From positions 559,501 to 623,500 of the forward strand of contig WPIO01000141.1 in assembly GCA_009760855.2 (NCBI GenBank): DNA of 64,000 nt, in the 5' to 3' direction. Made by a program: the position numbers and the translations under genes. The stretch is from Cristatella mucedo (lineage: Eukaryota; Bryozoa; Phylactolaemata; Cristatellidae). A model generated the notes under the pieces. That model worked only from the letters and a program-made list of their open reading frames with translations, was not told where the DNA came from and searched no databases. How positions within the stretch are numbered: position 1 is the first letter of the stretch; the number at the start of each line of letters is the position of its first letter. Below, piece after piece: positions 33,201 through 46,017 of the stretch.

Positions 33201-36200
33201 CTGCATGCTGGTAGTTAAACGCTCATGATCTTCCTCTATGTAAATAAGGATCAACTGGATCAGCCGACCTTGACTTTTTTACCTTGCTGCAGAGCTTGAA
33301 GGGGGCTTACTTATCCATCAAGACTTCTGCCAAGCAATTTCAAGTCTCTGACTATATATTTGGGTTCAGTACAAGATTCAGGTGCTCACTCTTCACGACT
33401 AGCCACGGTCGTGGGCTCGACAGTCTTGCCGCTGACAATCTGTTACTGCCTCCTGCAATTTTGCTGATAGCCACTCTTGCAGCTGCACACATGAGCCTTG
33501 TTGAATAAACTAATCTTTACTGATTCCTCTCTCTTACTTTCATCTCTCCTTTCCCTCTCTTTCTTCCTTTCTCTCTCTCTCTCTCTCGTGTGTGTGTGCG
33601 CGTGTGTGCGTGCGTGTGTGTGTTCATGCCTGCACTCGGGCACGAGCTGGTGCGTGCCTGCTTCGAGTGATAAGGACACATTAAGTATGATGAAGTTTTC
33701 CTGGAACTCCCTCCCGACCTGCATCAGAACATCCCCTGACCTGACCACATTTAAAAAAAATTTAAAAATACACCTATTTAGGACAGCATTTAGTGAGTCC
33801 CTGTGATTCGTCCTTGATGTGCTTATGGGTGCTGACACTGCGCATGCTGCCACTAACCACATTTGCATGCTGACCCTGTGCATGTCACCCCTAATCATGT
33901 TATTCATTTTGTTTGTTTATCAAGCATGATTTTAGTCACTGTTCAATTGCATTTCCCTTTGCATCAAATATAAATCGCCTAGAGAGAGCTTAAGTTCTCT
34001 GAGGGCGCTTTATCAAGTGCGTTATTATTATTATTATTATTTCTGACGGGCACCGATGCTCGAGCCAGATGATGTCAGCGAGCACTAGTTAGTAAGTTAG
34101 TAACTAGTTAGCAAGGTGCTACGATGTCTGGAATTAGAAGGGTGTTAGCCCAAGAGGTAACCTGCTCGGTGTCACGACCCGGGGCATGGGTTCGAGTCCA
34201 GTAGTGGGCAATCCTGTATTGCCAACTGCAATAATAACAGCTATTATCCATTTGTGTAGTGCCATCTGAGAACTGAATCTTTCTATCTAAGCACTTTACA
34301 GATGCTGCATAGAAAGCATTACCAAATGATCGGTGGTAGCATCCGCAAGCAGCAGGCACAGTGTAAGTGGGTACATGCACACGAAAGATGAGTCGCCGAG
34401 ACCCACCAAATGCTATAATAAAATACTAGTTGATTTAATAACCTCCTTTGTGTAGCAGTAGGAGAGCCTTTACGTCTATCATCACTGCTTGCAGCGGCAA
34501 TAAAGGATCACCCTCTGTAGGATTCGAACCCGAGAACTCGGGACCGAGGTCGTGAAAAGCAGCCGCTTTATCTAGTGTGGGTGCCATCACGGCAATAAAC
34601 AAGTGCAAACTGTGGTGATGGCCGTTGAGGTTTCTCTGCAGATGTGCAAATGTTAAATCGGCCAATATTACTTTAGGGAGCCAAGACCAGAAGCTACCTG
34701 AGGTGAGATTGACGATGAGATGAGAGTGCAGTGCAAAGCTCCTGGTTTCCAAGCTGCGAATGCTGCAATAGCTGTGTCGAAATGAAGCAGCCCCACACTA
34801 GCAGCTGAGCTAGCTAGCTTGCTTGCGTCAAGCGCTGCCTCTTGCTGGCAGAGGCTGCAGCAGCTGCTGCTGTCAGTAATGCAGCAAGAAATATGTAGCT
34901 GAAAGGGAGAGGCAGCTGCCTCGGCTGCAAGTGCCACATGGCCCCTGTTACAGAGCCTGGAAGTCCATTTGTGGCCATGATAGGCAGGATGCTAGAATTC
35001 TAGCTGCACCATCTCACCACCAATCGGCCGGCAGTTGGCCCAAGTGCAGGCAGCAGCAGATCAGCACTGCTTGTCGGCCGTGACGCACTGCCCACAAGCT
35101 CCTACTGCCTATTCTTGCCGGCCGGCTCCACCGACAACAGAGCCTTCTAGCCTTGGTGTTTGACAGGCGTGAGCACAGGCCTGCCTGTGGCTTGCTTGTA
35201 AGCATGCCACTGGCAGGAGGACACACAGCTGGCAGCAGCAGCATCTCTTGCTATCATGGCCTGGTGCTGACAGCCACTGTGTCCTAGATGCTGGGTTGTC
35301 GGGCCTTCCTTCTATGATTTCGATGAGCTGCTTTGCTAGTATTTGCTCCGGAACCAGTCCTGGTTCATCTCCACCCGTCCTTCACCTTGAACCAGTCCTC
35401 TGCCTCAAGCTCCCTTGACTGCTCCGACCTCGGTCTGCAGTACCTGCTCCTAGCTCCGTGAGGTAGGGCCGTGGTTCGTCTGCTGCCGTCGCCCGTCGCT
35501 GTCGCCTACCGAAGCGCCCTCTCCCGATGTGGGCCACTGCCTTTATTTAGCTCGTGTCAGCACAAACCTGTTTGCTCTCTCACAGCCAGCACGGCCACGC
35601 TGACGTTCCTCGACGAGATCACCGCGACGCGCCGAGCGGTTGCCGAGCTTCGACAGAAGGAGCGAGTCGACGTCGTCGTCGCTCTGGGCCACTCGGGCTA
35701 CGACATGGACCAGCGGCTGGCTGCCGAGGTCGACGACGTGGACATCGTCGTCGGAGGGCACACGCACACGTTCCTCTACACTGGTGTGTCACCTGCTTCC
35801 GCTGAGCCTCCCTTGCTCCAGCAGCAGCGGCAGCGTCTGTTGCTACGTCTGTTGCTATATGTGTTTTTACGCCTGTTGCTATGTGTGTTGCTACGTGTTA
35901 AAGCAGCAGCGGCCACTGAGCCTCCATTGCTCCAGCAGTGGCGGCGTCTGCTGGCTGCTGCTGCAAGCCATCACTGCTGTGCATGCAGCCAGCACTGGTC
36001 TGCCTACGCATGCATCCAGCATCTTTGCCTGACGGCTCTCCATAGGCGCTCAGCCGAGCAACGACCTGCCTCAAGGTCCCTACCCCACCGTGGTACGGAA
36101 GCGATCCGGTAGGACGGCGCTGGTGGTGCAGGATTTCTTCTTCGGAAAGTATCTCGGCCACTTGACCGTGACCTTTGCTGACAACGGCACCATTAAAGGC

Positions 36201-39200
36201 TGGTCGGGCGCTCCCATACTGCTGAACGGCAGCATTGCTCAAGGTCAGCCGCTGCAGCCCGTGTGATCTGAAAAACTGTCTGCTTTGCTGGGCCACAGCA
36301 GCAACAGCTTTGCTGAGAGCAGAAGCGGCAGCAGCAGCCTGACTTGCTCGCTCTCTTGCACTGTGGCAGACGCTGGCATGCTCGCAGAAGTGGAGGAATA
36401 CGGCAGAGCGGTGCAGGAGAAGGGAAGGCTGCAGGTCGGCAGCACCGCCGTGTTTCTCAACGGCAGCCGCGAGCAGTGCAGGGCCAGGGAGTGCAGCCTC
36501 GGTGAGTGTGTTCGAGCGAGCTTCCATGCTGGCCACGCCCTCTGCCCTCTGCTCTTAGCTCGGTGCTAAGCCGCAGCCACTGGATAGTCTGACAGGCAGC
36601 GCTGGCATTTAGTGCATGGCTTTCTTTCTCCTGAAACACAAGCGCCGCCCTGGCTACCTGGGCCTGGCTGGTCTGGTGCTCGCTGCTGAGCAAGAGACTG
36701 CCTCTGTGTGCATCCATGCACGCACCTGTTAAGTGCACGTCGCGTACGTGCATGCACTTGGTGCTTGCCTGTAAAATGTGATCAAGTGTGTGCCGCCATC
36801 TCCATTGACCGCGACCTTATCAGAGCTCTTAGCTCTTTCCGAGCACTTGCAGCTTGGCTGCATCTGCGACTTACTGCCATTACCAGATGCGCCCACAAGC
36901 ATTCGCCTAAGATTAGTAAGAATGTATTACCACATGAATTTAACATATCGATGATCGGCTGCCCGAGAATCCCCCAGCGGCTATAGTTACAGTTGCTGCC
37001 CTGGACTCGCACATATGTGGTCATGCCACACATTGCATATTCATCACCCAATCTCTTTCTTGCCATTTTCCTTTTTTATTATCGCTAAATTATGTTGAAG
37101 CTTAAATATTTGCTATTTGTTACTATCTGTTTGTAGAGTTTTGTTTTTAAGACCGAGATTTGCAGCCCGATGTGCAAATATAAAATACAGTTCTACTTTT
37201 AATCAGAACTTCAATTTATCGGGAGCTGGGCTACAGCTTGCTGGCACATACTGGCGTCGTAAAGTTATGCCAAGTTTGCCGACTTGTTGGCAAGCCGCCA
37301 TTTATTTGTTGCCTGCCACTAGCAGCCTGGTCGTTGATGCTGGAGCACGTGCTGAGTCCCTGGATCATAGCCCGGGAACGATGGTCCCTTCCAGCTACCC
37401 GTGGGTCGTGGGTTCCACTCCTGCAGCACGTGCTAGCAAGTGCTTAAAGCCCACTGCAAGCAGTGGTAATAGGTACCTCGGTTCTTCTGCCTGCTATATG
37501 AGAATGAGCCTGTTGAGTCAGCTGAATCGCCTCACCGAGAGCACTCCAGTCCTGCAAGTGGGTTCAGTGGGTTCAGCATGAGTACCACTACAACCTAATT
37601 ACCCACTGGGGTACCTCCACTAAAGGACTGTAGCTAATTGGCCGAAGCCGGGGGGGGGGGGAGAATGCTAGCCTTGCTGCCACGACCGGATGTGGCAGCC
37701 GTCAGGAAGAGCAGTGCTTGCTAAGTATGCTCGAGCTGCCTTGCAGCCCAGCCCTGACTGGTGGTGTGGTCGCACGGTCTGGCCGGTGCCACTTGACACG
37801 GCACCACCACTCTCGATGGTCCAGGGCTGAGCTAGGCTGGGTGGGGCTATCGAGCGAATACAGTCCTGGACCACACCGTTCGTCGATAGAACAGTCGATA
37901 GCTAGACCGAGCGCTGGCCGCGCTGGCCTTCGGCTGCAGCTGAAGCGACAAGCTCGCGGCTCTAGACAGGGCGAGCTGCCGCGAGCATAGCCCGGCAGAA
38001 GTCGGTCGGTCGGTCGGGGCTTTGTCTGCTGACTGCAAGGCAGACTTGTTTGTCGAGCTCTGCCCATCCTCCCACCCAACCCTAGTAGTTTCTGTCCAGC
38101 AGCTGCAGTAAGTCAGAATCTCGAAAGATAGTGAGCTTGCAACACGCTGAGCAAGAAGGCATGCTCTCCGGCAGCAGGTCTATAGCCATTCTATGAATGA
38201 ATACATGTTACGTGTGTACGTAGTACATACGTGCCTAGTGCCGCACCTCTCGTGCTGCCTCCCCATCCTCTCTGCTTCATGGAGGTACGAATAATTTTTT
38301 TAGTGTGTCGAAAGGAGCCTTCTTGGCAGCTGGGCTTGGCTCTGGGTTAAAGCCTTAGGCTCTCACAAAGAGTTTAAAGTTGAGCAGGGGCTCGCAGTTA
38401 GGATACCGACCACAGCCAACAGCTGACATGTTTTAATGACCTGGCTGGTGTGATCTGGCTGCTGTGAACAGAATTCTTTGACTTTGTGCCAGGTGCCCCA
38501 AGGTCAAGGTCAACATGGCGACACTGCCTTATTATTGAGAAAGTCGTAGGAGCTAGTGAAAGGGGTGGGATCACTGCCAGCATGTGGCCAGGCTTCTGCT
38601 GACTCCCAGGTGCTGCTGCTCTTGTGATGCTGCCCTGCCCTTGATTTGCTTGACATTGAGCAAGCGATCCTCACAGTGATAAGAGTGACAGCTGTGGGGG
38701 CGTGGCCGTGCTGCTCTAGACCGAATCCAAGGACTCCCTGAAGGGCTGACTGGCGAGTATGCTCTGAAGTCTGCCACCACAGTAAGCAGCAGCAGCTGTT
38801 TCCGGGGTGTTCGTTTCTTCTTCTGCTTCAGCCTGCTTCAGTCCTGGCCTTGAACCTTGTGCGCAGGCACCTTCGGCATAGACCTAATGTGCCTGTGCCT
38901 CCTTGTCTCACAATAATGCACCGTACTGTAAAGGATGAAGGTAATCTCGATAGCCCATAAGCATATACCAGTCCTGCCATACTTCACCAGCATGCCTGCA
39001 TTGTCGGTACTCACTGCACGCAGAGGCGTGGGAGTGGATGCGAGCAACCTGTGGTGGCACGAGGGGGCACCTGAGCCACACAGGTGCCTCCTCGTGCAGC
39101 TGCGAAGCAGAGCTTCGAGCAACTGTTTGGCTTTATGTTTGGCAGAATGGATACATACTACCCACACAGTTGCCAATTGGCTGCATCGACCCTGATTAGG

Positions 39201-40554
39201 TCATTCTGGCTTGCCACACAATTTCCTTAGATGACCGTGAAGCCTTTGCTCCTACACTTTGAGCCAGCCACAGCTTTGGCAGTCGCTGCCTGACGCCTGC
39301 TGCAAGGTCGCCAGCACAAGCACCCTGGCAAAAGTGCACGAACCCTTGTTGCATGAGCCTTTGCCGTTTTCCTCTTCAGCAATTCAGCTCTCGAGGGATC
39401 GAGCCTTCGTCTTTCCTGATGCTCAGCAGAGCCAGCAGCGCTTGCTCTGCCGTGCCGATGCTGCGTGCAGCAATCGTCTCGAGTAGCCTCGCACGATTTT
39501 GCAGGGAACGTCATCGCTGACGCTTATGCCACTGCCTACGACAGCAGAGTCAGTGAAGCCACGCATTCCAGCCTGCAGGCTGTGCCGCCGCCACTAGCGC
39601 TGGCTATCATCAACGGCGGCGGTATACGGGCTTCAGTCCCAGCAGGTATTAACCTGAGTGGGGCAGCAGCCTGGGTGCTACGCACTGCATGCAGCTGCCG
39701 CATGCCTGCCACGAAGCACGGACTTCGGCAGCCTGCGTTGAGCTTTCTGCTGTGTGATCTTTGCTCGGCGCCCGCGGCAGCAGCTGCAGCGGCTGCCGCA
39801 TGGAACCGCCGTCGTGGGTCTTCTCCACCGTTGAAGCCACGTGCCTGCACATTGCCCAGTAGAATCCGCCTGCCTGCTGCTTTTGATCCAGCCTGCGGTT
39901 GAAGCACTGCCCTCCCTGTGAGCAGGACCAATCACTTATGAAAACATCCTGGAGACATTGCCGTTCCACACGATGGTGGACGCCGCCGTCCTGAAGGGCA
40001 AGGACGTCCTGGCCATGTTCGAGCAAAGCGTGGCACACTATAATCCGAAAGCCCTTCCTGGCGGCTTCTTGCAGGTGTCTGGTAAGTGCTCCTGACCTTG
40101 ACCTTGCTCGGCCGGCCTTCCGCAGTGCCTGTCCAGCGTTTTCTCCTTACCACGTCGAAGTCGCAGGCCATCTGGTCTTTCTGCCGTCGACGGCTTTTCT
40201 TTGCCAGCAGCCCTCACGTCTCCTCCGCTTCAATCCACTTTGCTTCTCTCTTCTCTGCTGACCTCTCTCCCCCTTCTGTCCTTTCTCCCTCTGTCTTCTG
40301 TCCCTCTCTGCTCAACACGACCCACCTATCCCACTGCCACTGCTGCTGCCGCTGCCATCGCTGCTGCTGCTTCCGCTTATTATACTGTTTCTTGGCTGCC
40401 TCAGCAAGAACCACTTCTGATGCATCTGCTGCTAGTTCTAATGGTGTTGCTTGGTCTGAATTGTGTGAAACAGCGATTTTTTGTATATCAAACATCAGTT
40501 TGACATAAGAATATTTGTAGCTAAGTGTAGGTGCAGTTGTGTGATTGCATGCCA

Positions 40555-40585
<31 letters not shown>

Positions 40586-43500
40586 TGTGTGTGTGGTGGG
40601 GGTGACAAGCAGCTGCATTTCACTTTACAGCAGATGTGAAGCGCCTAGAGAGAGAGATTGAGTTCTCTGAGGGCGCTTTATCAAGTGAATTATTATTATT
40701 ATTATTAAAATCATGGGCACAAGTGACACTTATAGGTCGGCCCCTCAATCTCTGCTGAAATATGTATGCGAATGGATACATCAGCTGGTTGGCTACGTAT
40801 TTGACCCTTTGCAGGCAAGTTCAATTGGTAGGAGACTTAATAATAATAATAATAGTGATAATACACTTGGTAAAGCACCCTCAGAGAAATCAATCTTTTT
40901 CTAGGTGCTTTACATTTGCTGTATAGGAGTTAAAAATTAAGAACCAATAAGAAACTAATCAGTTGCAGTGCGTGAATGAAATGCAGTGCTTTTTCCATGC
41001 TATATATCAGTCGCACATTTAGTCCCGTAGCAAGTTTTGGGTTCTTTCCGAATGGCAGTACCACTAGTGAGTACAAACCTAACAGTGAATCCCTTGTTCA
41101 CCATTTTTTGTACTACAAGGAGGGGGACCCAGTTCAGTGAGGAGCTTAACAGCAAGCTTAGTTTAGCTATTTTACGAATCGGCAGCATGTATGGCAGGAA
41201 ATACGTACATGGCAGGAAGTTGAGCCCAGTTCTGATGCACAACCTTATGCTAGTTATGTTGGACCATGCAGTACATTGACCCATGCATTACATTGGAAAT
41301 ACACTATTGAAATGTAACGTATTCCGTCTGTAACTCTACAAAGCCACAAAGACTCGGTGTGTGTTATGAGGAGTTTTTTATAGCGCACAGGAAGTTCACT
41401 CTATATACATACGGTAGTCAATAGACTCCATCATCGCAAAAAAGAGAAAGTGAGATGCATAGCTGAGTTCGGAGGCCATTTAAGATACTGAGCCGCCTGG
41501 AAGTAACAACTCAGGATGGCTGGAAAGGATGTACCACAGTTGGCAGCAAGAGAGTAGACGTCATTGCGTAAGAGTTTGAGGAAGTGAGTTCCACAGTCTA
41601 AGACCTGCAGAGCAAAAACCTGTGTCACCAATGGTCTTTAATCGGAGGAATGGAACAGGTAATTTACTGTCCATAGAAGACCTGAGGGCATTAAGAGGCT
41701 GAAACTGGTGCAGCATGTCAGCTAGATATGAAGGAGCCTAGCCGTGGTAGGTTTTATGGGTCTGCTTAAGAAATTTACTCTGTATCTGTTGATCAAAAAG
41801 AAGCCATCCCAGCTCCTTCAGCAAAGGAGACATGGGCCTAAACCTCTGGGCTTCGTTGACAAGCCTTGAAGCCATATTCGCTGCATTAGACTAAGTGCTG
41901 CATTAGGCCATGCACTACGTTGCACCATGCACTGCATGCACTACGTAGGACCGTGCACGACACTGAACCATGCACTAGAAAGTTCCTGCGATGTCGAGCC
42001 TTGCTTTGGGGGGCGTCAAAGAACTGCTTCCCGTCGGCACAAGTTTCTGCTCAAATTCGGCGAGCATAGTGTAGGAAGCAAGTTTTCCGGTATGCCATCA
42101 GAGGGTTCAATTCTCGAGTCCCCAAGAAGAAACCACATCTGCCTATGAATACAGGGTACGATGCAGCAGTGGAGATTGGGATACTTGTCTAATGTGGAGT
42201 GACAAAAGCAAATTCATGCTTTTTTCGAACTGCCCGAGAAGACGCTTCTTGAGTGAGTCAGCGATCCAATCCAACAAGCCTACTCACCCAAATGCCTCCC
42301 TTCAGCCAGCAGTCAAATTCGGGGAACTATGTCACGGTATGGGGGGTCCTTTAGCAGAAATGGCGTCCCAGTCCTGCATCGCATACCAGACAATCATCGG
42401 GCTCCTAGACGTTGAAATTTAGACCTTCTTTAGAACGTTGGGGGTCCAAGTGTGGTGGCACTTCGTGAACTGAATTATATTTTCTAGCACGATGACGACC
42501 CAAAACGCTCTGCTGCAAAACAATTTTGTATAGCAATTTATCCGAGCTCAGTCACCCTCCTGTCATAGTTAAGGGCTGGCTGAGTCGGTCTCAGGACCTT
42601 GGCACATTGGGCGTTTGTGGGATGCTATCGCTCGATGTCACTACGACGTCGAGCGATGGATGGAGGCAAGTTATCAGCCTTCATGGCGCCTACACTATCC
42701 GTCCAATAGCTTTTGCGTTTGAGTCTATATAAAAATATAATCGATTTCTATAGCGCCCTAAGAGAACTTAAGTCTACATCCAGGCACTTGACATATACCA
42801 CGGTGCTCGGGCCCGGCGAACCTGATCGGTAAAGGCAAGCACCTTGCCTATGCGCCAAAGCTTTTAAGTCGATATGCCGCTTGTTGCTGCGTGTTGCCAG
42901 TGTGTGTTGGCGAGAAGTGGTGGAATGTGGCAACTGCAATGCTCTCGCGACCGACAGGCCTAGCTGCTGCCGAGCTTAGCACCAAACTGCTAGCATCCTA
43001 TCGGATAAGCAGGAAGAGTGCCTGTGAGTAGTAAGCTGAATCAGTCGAGGCAGATGTCGTGTGTGGATCAACTTGGATATAGGTATCCTTATCTACGCAG
43101 GACCAAGGTCTCACATTGTCGAGTAGCTGTAAGCAAGCCGGCTTTATTGTTTTAGCAAACAAGAACGTAGCTCAGCCGTCCTTGCCCTTGGCTCCGCCAT
43201 TCGCCCTCGGCTACCAGATCTAGCGAGTCTCGGGCAGCAGCTGTTGCCCGAGACATGGGCTTACAGGCCGTACCGGAAGCAGCTGCTTTGCTCCGCCGGG
43301 AGTTTGGCTCTTCTAAAGTGGACCATAGGATGTGCTCTCTCGGGGATAATGAGATGCCACGAAAACCGACCGGTAACATTTGCACAGAGCGTTTGGCCAC
43401 CCGAATCGTCCTTGCATTTCGACATCAGCACCGCACCTGCCCAGTCGTCGAGAAATCCATTGCTGCTGCTGCTGCTGATGCTGCTTCTGGTGTGGGTCGA

Positions 43501-45934
43501 AGTGGTAGGGGGAGCATGTTCTGGGTCTCCTTGGTCTCGACAAAGGTCAAGGTTTCCCTGCATTTTAAAACTTCTTGCTGTCCAGACGCTGATATATGCC
43601 CATGGAAAGGAAGCATACAAGAAACATGGCTGCCCCAAATGCCACCCCGAAAAAATGCCATTCCCCAAAGTGCCACCTTCCTACAGTGCCAGTTCTCGGG
43701 ATTCTGTTCAACTTCCCATGCTTTTTCTTGGAGACCACCAGCTTCAGCACATTTTCTTCTTCTGCTTTAGCGCTTTCAACAGAGCCCGAGTTTCACTGAA
43801 AATATAAAATATGCAATTCGTATAGCACTCTAAAAGAAAGAAATATGTATCCAGGTGCTTCGCATCGCAGGGCTCGAGCCAACGACCTCTGGGGTCGCAA
43901 GTGAGCACCTCGATCTCGACCACTGCATCAGCACCGAACGAGAATTCGGCAGCAGGAAGTCCTTCACTGTCCTGCCATTCAGTTGCTTTATGGTCGATAT
44001 CTGGCTGCCAGATGTAAATGACTCCTAGCAGAACATTTGAGCTTTAAAATCCAACGTTCTCCACCTACAACTTGAGCAAATTACTTTTTGACTCATAGTT
44101 GTTTGATGCTGATGCAGTGATCCTACAGAGAAGATAATTTCTAGGCAGTTTAAAGAGGTCGGCCGAGCAGAGCCTCAGCAGCTCATGTCAAGCTCTCCGA
44201 ATGAGCAGCACGAGTTTTCCTTCTAGTGTTCCGGAAGAGGCGTCATCAGGGTGGTGGTGGTGTCTCTGCTATGGACCTCGTGGCTTTCCAGAATTTTGTA
44301 AGGCCTAAAGTGATAGCTGAATTGAAGATGTCAAATAAAGTAAGTTTTAGAATCATTTTTCAGATGGCTCAAGAGGTTTTTAGTGCAAAGGGTGTTATCC
44401 CAGTGCTCTCACTTCGAGACTCTGGTCATATGTTCAACGCCGGCACCAGCAGGCAGCTCTTTCTTTATCGTGAACTCCAAGCGATGGCGATAGCAGCTAA
44501 GCCTCGTCTGCAGCTAAATAAACGAGGATGTAAATTAGCTAACTTTTAGTTTGCTTAACTTGGAACGAAGATGCTCGTGAGTGTATGTGCACCATGCTCC
44601 TCAGATACCTGGTTCGGGCCCTCCATACTGAGTCCCTGGCTATGCATTTTGTTGCCACTGCTATGCTGAGGGTGTGGTTTTGGCTTTCAGTAAATATTCC
44701 TTGCGACTCTCTGTAGATTCATTATCCCATCTTTCTTGGATATGACACTCTATTCACGAAGCAGAGCACACGACGGGTCTCCGATATTTGGTTAATAATA
44801 ATAATAATAATAATAATAATGCACTTGATTAAGCGCCCTCAGAGAACTCAATCTCTTTCTAGGCACTTTACATTTGCTGCAAAGGGAAATGCAATTGAAT
44901 GGTGAGTAATAACGTGCTTGATAAACAAACAAGATGACTAACATGGTTAGGGATGATATGCACAGGGTCAGCATGCAAATGTGGTTAGTGGCAGCATGCA
45001 CAGTGTCAGCACACATAAGCACATCAAGGACGAATCATAGGGACCCACTAAATGCTGTCCTAAATAGGTGTTTTGAAGTTCTTTTTAAATGTGGTCAGGT
45101 CAGGGGATGTTCGGACGCAGGTCGGGAGGGAGTTCCAGGCTTTGGGAGCATACGAACTAAATGCACGGTCTCCAAAGGATTTCAGGTTTGTACGAGGTAT
45201 TTGTAGACTGTTGGATTCCGAAAAGCGTGGTACGATGCTTGGCCTGATGGGGGAGTATATCTGAGAGATAGGCTGGAGCCAAGAATGAAGTGACCTAAAA
45301 GTGAGCAACAAAACCTTGAAGTCAATCCGTTGCTTGACTGGTAGCCAGTGCAGGTCGGCGAGAAGTGGTGTAATGTGGCAACTGCGACACTCACGACAGA
45401 CAAGCCTAGCTGCAGAGTTTTAATAATAATAATAATAATGCACTTGATAAAGCGCCCTCAGAGAACCTAATCTCTTTCTAGGCGCTTTACATTTGCTGCA
45501 AGGGAAATGCAATTGAACTGGTAAGTAAAATCATGCTTGCTCCAGCTGCAATAGCCTGATCGCACATGCTGGTAGGCCAGTAAGCAGTGAGTTGCAGAAG
45601 TCGAGACAGGATTTCACGAATGCATGGGCTAACTTGGACGTAATAACCTTATCTAAACAAGCCCAAATTTTAGCAATGTCGTGAAGCTGAAAAAAGCAGA
45701 TTTGACTGTGGAGCTGATATGGTCGTCTAACGAGAGATCACTTTAGAATATGACACCTAGATTTCGAGCTGATTCAACTGGAGATATGCTGGCAGAGCCA
45801 ATTTTGAGCGTCAGCCTTTCCACTTTGTGAATCACACTGGGTTTGCCCATAAGTAGTAAATTAGTTTTATCATCGTTTAGTTTTAGTTGTTTTAAAATAT
45901 CCTGGGCGTTGTTCGTTTTAATGTAATTATATAA

Positions 45935-46017
<83 letters not shown>

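Noticed and set aside
43244-43807. 187-codon frame as a gene in intron 8
   Set aside because: At least five frames on both strands are open over the same DNA, and none shows a domain or splice logic.
44226-44549. 107-codon frame as a nested gene
   Set aside because: No recognised family, no promoter or splice support; chance cannot be excluded.
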